Source: Arcanobacterium_A bovis (GTDB lineage: Bacteria; Actinomycetota; Actinomycetes; Actinomycetales; Actinomycetaceae). From it: a DNA stretch of 64,000 nucleotides. The notes below the pieces were generated by a model, which made no database searches, was not told the DNA's origin, and saw nothing but the letters and a program-made list of their open reading frames with translations. Below are positions 24,092 to 33,202 of the stretch, piece after piece. Both the position numbers and the translations under genes were made by a program. The stretch lies in the NCBI RefSeq assembly GCF_042655305.1, contig NZ_JBHSLR010000009.1. The stretch is one strand, 5' to 3'. The first letter of the stretch is position 1, and the number at the start of each line of letters is the position of its first letter.

Positions 24092-26323
24092 TTACCGCAT
24101 ATTATCGCTCGCCCGCTCGTTGAGCTTCGACGGCCACCACACCCGATCGCCAAATTCCAACACCACACCAGGCACCAGCAACGACCGCACAATGAACGTG
24201 TCGATCACGATACCCAAAGCCACGATCACGGCCAGCTGCACCATAAAGAGCAAAGGCACTACAACCAGCGCCGCAAAAGTAGCAGCCAACACCACGCCAG
24301 CTGAGGTAATCACTCCACCGGTCACAGCCACACCATGACGCACGCCCACTTCAGTGCCATAACGGCGAGATTCTTCGCGCACCCGTGACATCAGGAATAT
24401 CGTATAGTCGATGCCCAAGGCCACAAGGAACACGAAAGCGTAGATCGGCACCGACGCATCCGAACCAGGGAATCCAAAAACATGGTTAAACAGCAACGCA
24501 CACAAGCCCATAGCACTTGCAAACGATACGATATTCGCCACCAAAATTAACACCGGCGCAACCACCGCACGCAAAAGCAACATGAGCATAAGGAGAATAA
24601 CCACTAGCACCACTGGCACAATTTTGACGAAATCAGCACGCGCCGTCGTCTGCGTATCGAGCGTTTGAGCAGCAGGTCCACCCACTAGCGCCTGCGCATC
24701 GATGCCATGCACTTCGGAACGTATCTTTTCGACGACGACGGCAGCACCGGCGTCTTCCGCAGGCATCGTGGTTGTGACGTTGAGTAGCACACGTGCGTCA
24801 ACCACAGTCGGCACGATATTTGGCGCAGCTGGTCTGCCTGGTTGGGTTGGAGTGTCTGACTGTGGAACAACGCCAGAAACACCCTCAATCGCCGAGATGC
24901 GTTCAATCGCTTCCTTATATTTAGCTTCCTTGACCACCACAGTCGTAGGTTGGCTCGAGCCGAGCGCAAATTTATCCTCCAGCACCTTAAAGCCTTCAAC
25001 TGATTCAGTTTTGTTCATGAAGGTATCAAAGGCAGAGACTCCATTTGCTTTGAACGACGGCGCAAAAGCCGCGAATGCCAGCAAGAATGCCAGAGAGCCG
25101 ATCCAAACGATCCTCCCGTGGCGACTCACGAACACCGAGATCTTGTGCCAGAACGGATGATTCGCAGCCACAACACCGTCGGCATCCGCCAATGTATGCT
25201 CGGTGATCACGGATGAGCTGGCAGAATGTTTGATCTTTGCCGGCCAGAACATCACCCGCGCATGCTTACCCGGCAACAATAAAATTCCCGGAAGCAAGGT
25301 TAACGCAGCAAGCATCGCAAATACGATGCCAATTGAGGCAATTGGCCCGAGCGACGACGTTGACGACAAATCCGACAATAGTAACGTAAGCAAGCCAGCG
25401 ATCACCGTGCCGCCAGAAGCGAGAATTGGCTCCCACGTGCCACGAATAGCGGCACCAATAGCCTCCCGAGGCAACTCACGTACGCCCAGCTCTTCGCGGT
25501 ATCGCGCAATCAACAAGAGGCAGTAATCAGTGGTAGCTCCCACCACCAAAATCGCCAAAATGCCCTGAGTTTGTCCATTCACCGTGAAAACGTCAGCTTT
25601 CGCCAGTTGGTAAACCACCAGTACAGCACCACACAGCGCAGTAATTGCAGTGAACAACACGGCGACAGGTAGCAAAAGCGACCGATAAACCACGAGCAGA
25701 ATCACGAACACCAAAGTCAACGCCACCAGCAGCAACGTTAGATCGATTCCCGCGAATGCACTACCGATATCGGAAGCAATTCCCGCCGGACCAGTCACAT
25801 AGAAATCAAGGCTGAGATCGTTCCCAGTGATCTCAAAATGCTTGCGCAGATTATTGACCACTTCGCCGAGCTTCATCTTTCCGGCATCGTTGAGCTGGCT
25901 AACCTTCGTTTTATCCAAAAGAACCGGCAGGAGCACGGCGTCCTGCTTTGGGTTCGGGATCGCTACGATCGCGCCCTCGCTCAGGTCCGCTAAAGTCTGG
26001 GATCCAGTAACCTTCAAGTCGCCCAATTTTTGAGCTTCGGTGCGCACCTGCGCGAAGCTCTCGGGTGAAATTTTCTCGTCAGACTTGTTCACAGCCACAA
26101 TGAGCAGCGGCACCGACTCCTCTTTAAGAAAATCTTTCGCCGCTTTCGCCGCCAATGTGGACTCTGCTGAGAGCGGAAGGAACGTAGCTTGATCGTTGGT
26201 AGTCACAGTTGAAATCTTGCCCTGCGCCATGCCACCAAATGCGAAAATCATCAGCCAAAATACGAGGAAAGCAGCCCTTAATGGCCATGCTTTCTTCGAT
26301 CCAAAAATATCTAATTTACTCAT
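24092..26323 (-). CDS. MMPL-family (RND-like) membrane transporter
   Basis: A 743-residue membrane protein with the duplicated RND plan: one N-terminal helix, a large extracytoplasmic loop (about 35-180), five to six helices, a cytoplasmic stretch, then the second helix-loop-six-helix unit. The conserved proton-relay motif GATTDYCLLLIARYREE is in the first half and GIDYTIFLMSRVREE in the second. In actinobacteria this family exports lipids, siderophores or drugs; the substrate here is not evident. The start ATG at 26323 has AGGGAAG upstream and overlaps the end of rsmI by eight bases, so the two genes are probably cotranscribed. Confidence 0.88.
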   Translation of the reverse strand: MSKLDIFGSKKAWPLRAAFLVFWLMIFAFGGMAQGKISTVTTNDQATFLPLSAESTLAAKAAKDFLKEESVPLLIVAVNKSDEKISPESFAQVRTEAQKLGDLKVTGSQTLADLSEGAIVAIPNPKQDAVLLPVLLDKTKVSQLNDAGKMKLGEVVNNLRKHFEITGNDLSLDFYVTGPAGIASDIGSAFAGIDLTLLLVALTLVFVILLVVYRSLLLPVAVLFTAITALCGAVLVVYQLAKADVFTVNGQTQGILAILVVGATTDYCLLLIARYREELGVRELPREAIGAAIRGTWEPILASGGTVIAGLLTLLLSDLSSTSSLGPIASIGIVFAMLAALTLLPGILLLPGKHARVMFWPAKIKHSASSSVITEHTLADADGVVAANHPFWHKISVFVSRHGRIVWIGSLAFLLAFAAFAPSFKANGVSAFDTFMNKTESVEGFKVLEDKFALGSSQPTTVVVKEAKYKEAIERISAIEGVSGVVPQSDTPTQPGRPAAPNIVPTVVDARVLLNVTTTMPAEDAGAAVVVEKIRSEVHGIDAQALVGGPAAQTLDTQTTARADFVKIVPVVLVVILLMLMLLLRAVVAPVLILVANIVSFASAMGLCALLFNHVFGFPGSDASVPIYAFVFLVALGIDYTIFLMSRVREESRRYGTEVGVRHGVAVTGGVITSAGVVLAATFAALVVVPLLFMVQLAVIVALGIVIDTFIVRSLLVPGVVLEFGDRVWWPSKLNERASDNMR

Positions 26324-27146
26324 GCTTCCCTAATCTAATTGCCAATCGGTAGAGCTCATTCTTACGCAATTTCTCACGCTCTGCCACATGAGCCGCTGCG
26401 TCTTTCAAGCGCAAGCCACGCTCAGCCAAGGCAAGCACCTCATCGACATGCTGCGCTGCCACATCACTGCCATCATTCGCGATACCCTCAATCACCAGGC
26501 AAATCTCTCCGAGTACTCCGCCCTTCGCCCATTCCGCAAGCTCACCCAAAGTCCCGCGCCGCACTTCTTCATGCACCTTCGTGAGTTCTCGGCAAACAGC
26601 AGCTTTTCGATCCGCACCGAATACCTCACACATCGCGCATAGCGTCTGCCCCAGACGCCGCGGCGATTCAAAGAAAACCATTGTTCGCTGCTCACGAGCC
26701 AGGTCTTGCAGAATTGCCTTCCGCTCGCCGTCCTTGCGCGGCACAAACCCCTCAAAAGTAAAACGATCCGACGCAAGCCCAGATACGGCCAAGGCGGTGA
26801 GCACGGCAGAAGGCCCTGGCACCACGGTAACCGGCATACCGGCGTCTGCCGCCATCGAAACGAGACGATAACCCGGATCGGACACAGACGGCATACCTGC
26901 ATCCGAAACCATCACCACAGTTTTCCCAGCTTGAGCCGCTGCAATCAGATCGGGAGCTTTTTGCGCTTCATTATGGTCGTGATAAGGCACAACGGGCGCG
27001 TGGATCGCCACACCGAGTCGCCCCACTAGGTTTAACAGACGCCGCGTGTCCTCAGCAGCAATAAGATCAGCGCTTTCGAGGCTCTCACGCAAACGCGGCG
27101 AAGCGTCGCCGTCGTTACCAAGAGGAGTACCAGCCAAAATAATCAT
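26316..27146 (-). CDS. rsmI: 16S rRNA (C1402-2'-O) methyltransferase
   Basis: Methylates the ribose of C1402 in the decoding centre of 16S rRNA. The tetrapyrrole-methylase-like fold is shown by LAGTPLGNDGDASPR at the start, AAEDTRRL, the SAM-binding VVMVSDAGMPSVSDPG, and TFEGFVPRKDGER, followed by VFFESPRRL. The N-terminal family motif is usually TPIGNLGD; here Leu is Asp. I used the ATG at 27146 with AAGG upstream; an upstream TTG at 27173 would lie in the T-rich tail of the previous gene's terminator. The gene is about 276 codons long, a normal size. Confidence 0.93.
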   Translation of the reverse strand: MIILAGTPLGNDGDASPRLRESLESADLIAAEDTRRLLNLVGRLGVAIHAPVVPYHDHNEAQKAPDLIAAAQAGKTVVMVSDAGMPSVSDPGYRLVSMAADAGMPVTVVPGPSAVLTALAVSGLASDRFTFEGFVPRKDGERKAILQDLAREQRTMVFFESPRRLGQTLCAMCEVFGADRKAAVCRELTKVHEEVRRGTLGELAEWAKGGVLGEICLVIEGIANDGSDVAAQHVDEVLALAERGLRLKDAAAHVAEREKLRKNELYRLAIRLGKHE

Positions 27147-27170
27147 CAATGCCGCCTTAGAACCTTGAAT

Positions 27171-27215
27171 CAAAAGGAAAGTGCTTGGATTTCAGCATAC
27201 GCGAAATCCAAGCAC
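27171..27215 (-). terminator. Rho-independent terminator after the SDR gene
   Basis: A perfect 12-bp stem (GTGCTTGGATTT with its complement, 11-base loop) is followed on the minus strand by TTTCCTTTT. It separates the SDR gene from rsmI. Confidence 0.8.
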
Positions 27216-27265
27216 CCCAATAAAGCACTCCCGATAAACTCGGGAAAACTAGCGAAAAACGCTCG

Positions 27266-28114
27266 TCAGGCTGGCCGCGGCTTCTTGCCCTTGAACTCGT
27301 CCATCGTGGAGTTAATGCCGAAGAATTGGAGAACTTCGTCCACAAACGGAACCGGGAAAGGTTGCATGAGCTGCACCAGCCGCACGATAGGCGGAGCAAC
27401 TTTCATCTGGGTTCCAGCTTCGATTGCATCAAGCACTTGCTTTGCCACTTTCTCCGGCCTGAGGATCGGCAGGAGCAGTGGAAACTTCGTCTTTACCCCG
27501 TCAAACATTCCGGTTGAAATGTAATACGGGCAGTACAACAGGGTGTGTACATTCGACTTCTTGTAGCGCAATTCAGCGCGCAGCGACTGCGCAAAACCAA
27601 CCGCACCAAACTTCGAGGCGTTGTAATCAGACTGTTTTGACACGCCAACTAATCCTGCCGCCGATGCAACCGTCACGATTGAACCGCGATCACGCTCGAG
27701 CATTCTTGGCAAGAACTCGCGCACCGTCTTGAAGTGCGAAATCGTGTTCACTTCGAGAGTGCGCTGCACTTCGTCGTCGGTAATGTCAAGGAAATCCTTG
27801 CCGGTCACGATACCAGCATTGTTGATGAGAATATCAACCCTGCCCTGCTCCGCGAGTGATGCAGCCGCAACTTCCTTCACACGCTGTGAGTCAGTAACAT
27901 CCACCGAAAAAGCACTGACCGTGACGAGCGGATACAGAGCCTTTATCTCTTGTGCTACCGCCTGTGCATCGCGCTCTTTATGCGCCCACACAACAACGCC
28001 CTTGGCTCCACGTTCGGCTGCACCGCGTGCCATCAGACGCCCGATTCCAGATCCCGCACCAGTAATGAGCACTACCGCACCTTTGATCGGTACTTTAGTT
28101 GGCCTGCTAAACAT
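27266..28114 (-). CDS. Short-chain dehydrogenase/reductase
   Basis: An NAD(P)-dependent oxidoreductase of 282 residues with the classical SDR signatures: TGAGSGIG for cofactor binding near residue 20, NNAG, the catalytic serine in VASAAG and YNASK as the catalytic Tyr-x3-Lys. The extended C-terminus with PEKVAKQVLDAIEAG resembles membrane-associated SDRs acting on lipids or retinol-like substrates (the DHRS/17-beta-HSD11 type), but the substrate is unknown. The ATG at 28114 has GGAG before it. The gene starts ten bases after the stop of the aldehyde dehydrogenase gene, so both are in one operon, perhaps handling alcohol-aldehyde-acid interconversion. Confidence 0.88.
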   Translation of the reverse strand: MFSRPTKVPIKGAVVLITGAGSGIGRLMARGAAERGAKGVVVWAHKERDAQAVAQEIKALYPLVTVSAFSVDVTDSQRVKEVAAASLAEQGRVDILINNAGIVTGKDFLDITDDEVQRTLEVNTISHFKTVREFLPRMLERDRGSIVTVASAAGLVGVSKQSDYNASKFGAVGFAQSLRAELRYKKSNVHTLLYCPYYISTGMFDGVKTKFPLLLPILRPEKVAKQVLDAIEAGTQMKVAPPIVRLVQLMQPFPVPFVDEVLQFFGINSTMDEFKGKKPRPA

Positions 28115-28124
28115 TTCTTTCTCC

Positions 28125-29735
28125 TTAGAGATCAAACCTTTGCTGCACCTTGAGGTAGCTATGCAGGAGGTTTGCCCACACTTTCTCCCCAAGTAACTTG
28201 GGCGCACCGATGGGCATGAGACGCTGTGTGGCAACCGTCTGCACGTCCGTGTACTTGACGATGCCTTCCTCTCCGTGGCGATGGCTCAGACCGGAATCTT
28301 TGAAGCCACCACTCGGTGCATGGATTGACCCCCACGCTGCGGCGTACCCATCATTAATATTAACGGTACCGGCTTCTACACGTAATGCCATTGACTGAGC
28401 AATCTTCACATCGCCAGACCAAATTGCCGAATTGAGTCCGTAATTAGTGTCATTTACGAGACTTAAGGCCTGTTCGTCAGTATCAAACTTATACAAAGAC
28501 ACCAAAGGCCCAAACGTCTCCTCACCGAAAACTTGCATATCGGGCGTAACACCTTCTAATACCGTAGGCAAGAATGCACGTTTGGAAACTTCCGGAACCA
28601 AACGGCCACCTGCCAGCACTTTCGCACCCTTGGCAACGGCGTCGTTGATATGCTCCGTAACTTTCTCCACCTGAGAATCGTTGATAAGCGGTCCAATATC
28701 AGCTTTCCAATCCATCGAGGCGTCGAGGTTCATTTTCTTCACTTGCGCCACAAACTTCGGCACGAACTCATCCCAAATATCACGATGCACAAACAGGCGC
28801 TCTATCGAGATACAAAGCTGCCCCGACGACGAAAAACACGCTTTCACCGCACCAGCGACGGCGCGGTCAATCGGCGCGTCCGCCCGAATAATCATGGCAT
28901 TCTTGCCACCCAACTCCGCCGAACATCCGATCAAATTCTTACCAGCACGCTCAGCAATCGAACGTCCAGTTGCCGAGGAACCAGTGAACATCATGTAGTT
29001 CGACAACTCAATCATCGGCGTGCCCAGCTCACGACCAGCGCCAATCACCACCTGGAAAAGGTCCTTCGGCAACCCAGCCCGCTCCATCAGCGACTTCACC
29101 ACCAACGCGGAAAACGGCGTCTGCGAATCAGGTTTGAGCACGATGGCATTTCCAGCCATGATTGCCGCGATTGCGTCAGATGCAGCGAGGTTAAACGGGT
29201 AATTCCACGGCGAAATAATGCCTACTACTCCTTTAGGAATGTAGTTGATCTGCGTATGCGTCAATCCCGGCATCGCACCTGGTACACGCTTTGATCGAAG
29301 CATTTTCGCTGCGTGTTTCGCGTAGAAACGAGAGTTCAGTACGACGTCGTACACTTCTTCGAACGCCGAGCCGCGGCTTTTCCCGTTCTCCCATTGGATC
29401 ACGTCGAGGATAGCGTCGCGATTCGCCAAGACGGTATCGACGAAGGCGAGCACCAATCGCTTGCGCTCACGAATATCGGTAGCAACCCAGGCTTTGGCAA
29501 CTTTGCGGGCGCGCGAAAATACCGATTCAAGATCTTCACCTTTGATAACCGGAAGTTCGGCAATCACCGAATCAGTCAATGCGGAGGTTTTGGCTTCCAT
29601 CACGGGCACGGATTCAGGATTGACAGAGCAAAGCTCTTGAAGGCGCGGAGCAAGAGATTCAAGGGCTCGACGACCGCGCTCATCGAGCTTCAAAAACTTC
29701 GCAGCGGAGTTTTTAGAACTTATGGTTTCAGTCAT
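28125..29735 (-). CDS. NAD(P)-dependent aldehyde dehydrogenase (succinate-semialdehyde type)
   Basis: Oxidises an aldehyde to the acid; 536 residues. The catalytic cysteine is in SSSGQLCISIERL and the general-base glutamate in AELGGKNAMII. NYPFNLAASDAIAAIMAGN and KPDSQTPFSA are the cofactor motifs. The sequence style resembles the succinate-semialdehyde dehydrogenase (GabD2-like) group of actinobacteria, with an N-terminal helix bundle extending before the Rossmann domain. I chose the ATG at 29735 with AGGA upstream; the frame reads up to 29948, but that part enters the start of the divergent DsrE gene and has no homology. It is first in an operon with the SDR gene. Confidence 0.88.
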   Translation of the reverse strand: MTETISSKNSAAKFLKLDERGRRALESLAPRLQELCSVNPESVPVMEAKTSALTDSVIAELPVIKGEDLESVFSRARKVAKAWVATDIRERKRLVLAFVDTVLANRDAILDVIQWENGKSRGSAFEEVYDVVLNSRFYAKHAAKMLRSKRVPGAMPGLTHTQINYIPKGVVGIISPWNYPFNLAASDAIAAIMAGNAIVLKPDSQTPFSALVVKSLMERAGLPKDLFQVVIGAGRELGTPMIELSNYMMFTGSSATGRSIAERAGKNLIGCSAELGGKNAMIIRADAPIDRAVAGAVKACFSSSGQLCISIERLFVHRDIWDEFVPKFVAQVKKMNLDASMDWKADIGPLINDSQVEKVTEHINDAVAKGAKVLAGGRLVPEVSKRAFLPTVLEGVTPDMQVFGEETFGPLVSLYKFDTDEQALSLVNDTNYGLNSAIWSGDVKIAQSMALRVEAGTVNINDGYAAAWGSIHAPSGGFKDSGLSHRHGEEGIVKYTDVQTVATQRLMPIGAPKLLGEKVWANLLHSYLKVQQRFDL

Positions 29736-29934
29736 AAGTCCTATTGTGCACTCTTTTTCATTCTGGCGGGCAATGTTTGAGAAAATTCCTCTAATCGCGT
29801 GAATCTTTATCTCATATAGTGACCAAGGTCCCGAAAAAGAGTATCCTTTATTCCAGACGCATTCGCGCCGCGGTTTACAGCTCAGCAATGACGTGTGAGC
29901 CACAAACAACCGCAAGATATAAGGAGTACTTCGA

Positions 29935-30279
29935 ATGTCTGATCTCAAAATCGTCTTTCACGTGAACGAAAACGACCGCTGGCCGTTCACGATCCGCTCG
30001 GTGCGCAATCTTGTACGCTCCACCCAAGGCGGAAAAGCCGTGGTGGTAGCCAATGGCGGAGCAATTCGCTCATTCTCTCAGCTCGATTCAGATCCAATGC
30101 GTTTCGCCAAAATCAAAGAGCTTCACGACGAAGGCGTACGTTTCGTGATCTGCGAAATCGCTATGAACGAGCGGCAAGTCAAGGCAGAACTTATCCCCGA
30201 CTACGTGGAAATCGTGCCTGCCGGAATCGTGGAAATCGCCAAGCTCCAACAAGAGGGATACGGCTACATTAAGGCTTAA
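29935..30279 (+). CDS. DsrE-family small protein
   Basis: A 114-residue protein of the DsrE/YchN fold (HVNENDRWPF, VVVANGGAIRSF, GVRFVICEIAMNE, VEIVPAGIVEIAKLQQEGYGYIKA). A single cysteine (VICE) sits where the sulfur-carrying cysteine of DsrE relatives is found, but there are no other sulfur-relay genes nearby. AAGGAG precedes the ATG. It is divergent from the aldehyde dehydrogenase gene with 200 bases between, and lies 63 bases before the helicase gene on the same strand. Members are often annotated as intracellular sulfur oxidation proteins; the role here is open. Confidence 0.85.
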   Translation: MSDLKIVFHVNENDRWPFTIRSVRNLVRSTQGGKAVVVANGGAIRSFSQLDSDPMRFAKIKELHDEGVRFVICEIAMNERQVKAELIPDYVEIVPAGIVEIAKLQQEGYGYIKA

Positions 30280-30329
30280 CGTTTCCCTTGCCACAAATTC
30301 CAAGTTCCCCCTCTTGACCGATTTACGAT

Positions 30330-30335
30330 TAAACT
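30330..30335 (+). promoter_or_regulatory. Possible -10 element for a leaderless helicase mRNA
   Basis: TAAACT ends seven bases before the ATG at 30343, the spacing expected if transcription starts on the start codon itself. No ribosome binding site is visible before that ATG. TTGACC at 30314 is too close to act as a normal -35. Leaderless mRNAs are common in actinobacteria; this is an inference. Confidence 0.35.
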
Positions 30336-30342
30336 AGTCAAG

Positions 30343-33003
30343 ATGGCTAGTTTCGATTTTGCGCAATTCCAAAGCTGCCGATCTGCAGTTGGAACATGGA
30401 TCAGTACGCTGCAACAGCAGCGCAATTTGCTTGCCCAAATTCTGCGCGAGCACCGAATCGCAGGCCGAAAGCTGCTCAACACCGCCATTAATATCCCCTA
30501 TTCTGAGCCGCGCTGGACGCTCCTCCCCTTGCCGGAATCGGTAAATCCACTGCTCGGAGTGCGCGAACGCTACAGCACTACCGAATTTCCCAGCATGGAA
30601 CATCAGAATTTTGGGCGTCTTGTGCTCGACTCTGGCGTGCGCGCACACCGAGATTCAGCACCTCTCGATTCTGATTCTCCAGGTATTCTCAATCCGCGCA
30701 TGCGCACCCAAGCTGAGAAAGCCGCCCAATTCTTAATTGATCTCTATGCCAAAGGCGTGGAAATTGGCTTCGATACTTCACTCGAACACACCCAAGAGCT
30801 GCGCACAGCAGCTCCAAATGCTTCGCTAGCTGACGCTCTCGATCCAAAATATGCACTGCGCGAACTGCTCACTCTCGACGAAGAAAATGTGGCAGAACTC
30901 GACGTCATCAATCTCGACCAAAGCGAGTTCGCTGATCTCTCTGCAATAGTGAACAAACTGGATGCCCTAGCGCGCGATCTCAACCAACTGCGCACCACCA
31001 GCCTCAAAATCTCGCATGAACTACGCGAAACTGCTGCTATCGACCGCGTCCGCAGCCTCGGCATTGAATACCTCAAAGATGTTAGCCGCGAACGCCTCAA
31101 GATTTCTGTGCTCAAAGAAAATGCGCTTACCACGGTTGGCCAGCTCATGGATCTGCGCTGGAAAGTCGGCGAGGTTCAAGGCATTGGCGAGGCAACGGCG
31201 TCGAACATCGTGAGCGCAACGCGCGCACTCAACACCGCGATTCTCGAAGAAACTCCCGTGCGCATCGACGTCGCCAATCGCACCGAGGCACAAACGAATC
31301 TTCTGCGCTCTATTTACACCTGGCAAGCAGCTCACGAATCCATCGGGCATAAGCAGGCGCTGAGTTTCGCCGCTGCTATAAAAGCGCGCGCTTACCACGT
31401 GTCTGGTAACGCGTCTCAGCTCATCGTGGTAGGGCGCGGCCGTCCTGCCACCGATTTCGTGGGTCTCGTGCGCGAGTGCCGAGAGCTGGCAGCGCAATAT
31501 ACAGGCCTAGGTGAGCTGCCCGAATTTTCCGACGACGACGTGTGGGCACGTTTCGCCCGCCAACCTGCGCAAACCTACGCACTCATGGCTGAACTGGGCA
31601 TTCTCACCTCTGATTCCAAAAAGATTCGCGGTGAACTTCCCGAAGAGATCGTTATGAAGGTGCAAGAGACACAAATTGACACCGATTTGCTCACTGCTAA
31701 CCTGCGTGGATATCAGAAATTTGGAGCGCGTTTTGCGCTCTCGCAAGGGAAAGTAGTGCTGGGCGATGAAATGGGCTTGGGTAAAACTCTCGAAGCCCTA
31801 GCAGTGCTCGCCCACCTATATGCGCAGGGTAAACGTCATTCGATTGTGGTGTGTCCAGCAGCCGTCGTCACCAACTGGTTGCGCGAAATCGAGGCGAAAA
31901 CTGAGCTGCGCGGATACCGAATCCACGGAGCGGACAAACGTGACGAAGCGCTGCTGTGGCGCGAACATGGCGGCGTGGCTGTGACGACATTCGAAACACT
32001 GTCATGGTTTGAGGGATTCGTGCGCGATAGGAACACCGATGTTATTTGCACTGTGGTAGACGAAGCACATTACATCAAGAACCCAGAGGCCAAGCGCTCC
32101 CAACGCACCGCACGCCTAGTGGCACAGGCACGATACGCTGTGCTTCTCACCGGCACCCCGATGGAAAATCGGATCGACGAATTTAGAAATCTGATCCGCT
32201 ATATTCGCCCTGACCTCGCCGTTCAATCTTCCGTATTGCCAAAGCGCTTCCGTAAGCAAGTTGCTCCTGCCTATTTGCGCCGCAATCAAGAGGACGTTTT
32301 GAGTGAACTTCCCGAGCTCGTTGAGATAGAGGACTGGTTGCCGTTGAGCAAAGGTGACCGCGAGATCTATGAAAATGCTGTTCGCGACGGTAACTTCATG
32401 GCGATGCGGCAAGCGGCGATGTTGAGCTCGGATTCCACGAAAGTTGAGCGTTTACGCCAGATCGTCGAGGAAGCTAAGGAAAACGGACATCGCGTAATTA
32501 TCTACTCGTACTTCTTAACTGCGATGAATCGCCTACGCGAGGAGTTTCCGCAGGCTTTTGGGCCACTTACCGGCTCAGTTTCTTCCATGAAGCGCCAAGA
32601 AATGGTGGACGATTTCTCGAATGCCGAGCCGGGCGCAGTGCTCTTGGCACAGATCATGGCAGGTGGCGTTGGGCTCAATATCCAAAGTGCCTCGGTGGTA
32701 ATTATCTGCGAGCCGCAGCTCAAACCAACTACCGAATGGCAAGCTATCGCGCGTGCACATCGCATGGGGCAGCTAGAATCAGTGCAGGTCCACCGACTTA
32801 TCACCGAAGAAGGAGTGGACGAGCGTCTCTTCGCAGTACTTCACCGCAAATCAGAGCTTTTTGAAAGCTTTGCGAAAGTATCTTTGCTGGCACAGAGCTC
32901 AAGCGAAGCTCTCGAGTCTGAAGCTGTGGTTGCCCCACCGAGCGAAGCGCAACTCGCCCACTCGATTATTGAACGCGAACAAGAACGACTCTTTGGCGTC
33001 TAA
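30343..33003 (+). CDS. SNF2-family helicase with long unassigned N-terminus
   Basis: An 886-residue protein. The last 430 residues are a SNF2-type ATPase: GDEMGLGKTLEAL near 473-485, VVDEAHYIKN near 571, LLTGTPMENRIDEF and the motif VI ARAHRMGQ followed by VQVHRLITEEGVDERL. Residues about 265-300 look like a helix-hairpin-helix (VGEVQGIGEATASNIVSA). The first 250 residues are helical, rich in Gln/Glu/Leu, and I cannot assign them. No zinc-finger SWIM domain is seen. Such proteins probably remodel DNA-protein complexes in repair or defence; no partner methylase or nuclease is next to it, so the function stays open. Confidence 0.85.
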   Translation: MASFDFAQFQSCRSAVGTWISTLQQQRNLLAQILREHRIAGRKLLNTAINIPYSEPRWTLLPLPESVNPLLGVRERYSTTEFPSMEHQNFGRLVLDSGVRAHRDSAPLDSDSPGILNPRMRTQAEKAAQFLIDLYAKGVEIGFDTSLEHTQELRTAAPNASLADALDPKYALRELLTLDEENVAELDVINLDQSEFADLSAIVNKLDALARDLNQLRTTSLKISHELRETAAIDRVRSLGIEYLKDVSRERLKISVLKENALTTVGQLMDLRWKVGEVQGIGEATASNIVSATRALNTAILEETPVRIDVANRTEAQTNLLRSIYTWQAAHESIGHKQALSFAAAIKARAYHVSGNASQLIVVGRGRPATDFVGLVRECRELAAQYTGLGELPEFSDDDVWARFARQPAQTYALMAELGILTSDSKKIRGELPEEIVMKVQETQIDTDLLTANLRGYQKFGARFALSQGKVVLGDEMGLGKTLEALAVLAHLYAQGKRHSIVVCPAAVVTNWLREIEAKTELRGYRIHGADKRDEALLWREHGGVAVTTFETLSWFEGFVRDRNTDVICTVVDEAHYIKNPEAKRSQRTARLVAQARYAVLLTGTPMENRIDEFRNLIRYIRPDLAVQSSVLPKRFRKQVAPAYLRRNQEDVLSELPELVEIEDWLPLSKGDREIYENAVRDGNFMAMRQAAMLSSDSTKVERLRQIVEEAKENGHRVIIYSYFLTAMNRLREEFPQAFGPLTGSVSSMKRQEMVDDFSNAEPGAVLLAQIMAGGVGLNIQSASVVIICEPQLKPTTEWQAIARAHRMGQLESVQVHRLITEEGVDERLFAVLHRKSELFESFAKVSLLAQSSSEALESEAVVAPPSEAQLAHSIIEREQERLFGV

Positions 33004-33202
33004 CTCTCAGACAGCGTTAAGACTCCGAAGACCTCTAACCGCCCGATACACCCAGTGCAATACGCCCGAAAACGCCAAGCATCGTGCGATAATTGTGCAG
33101 TGCACCCCATTACAGAAAATGTGAATTTTTAACACGCTAATTTCTGCGATTGGGTTTATGATTCAACTCGATAGTTATTTTGAGACATAGGATCCGTTGT
33201 AA

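Noticed and set aside
29736..29948. 71-residue N-terminal extension of the aldehyde dehydrogenase
   Set aside because: It would overlap the divergent DsrE start and has no homology; ATG at 29735 has a good ribosome binding site.
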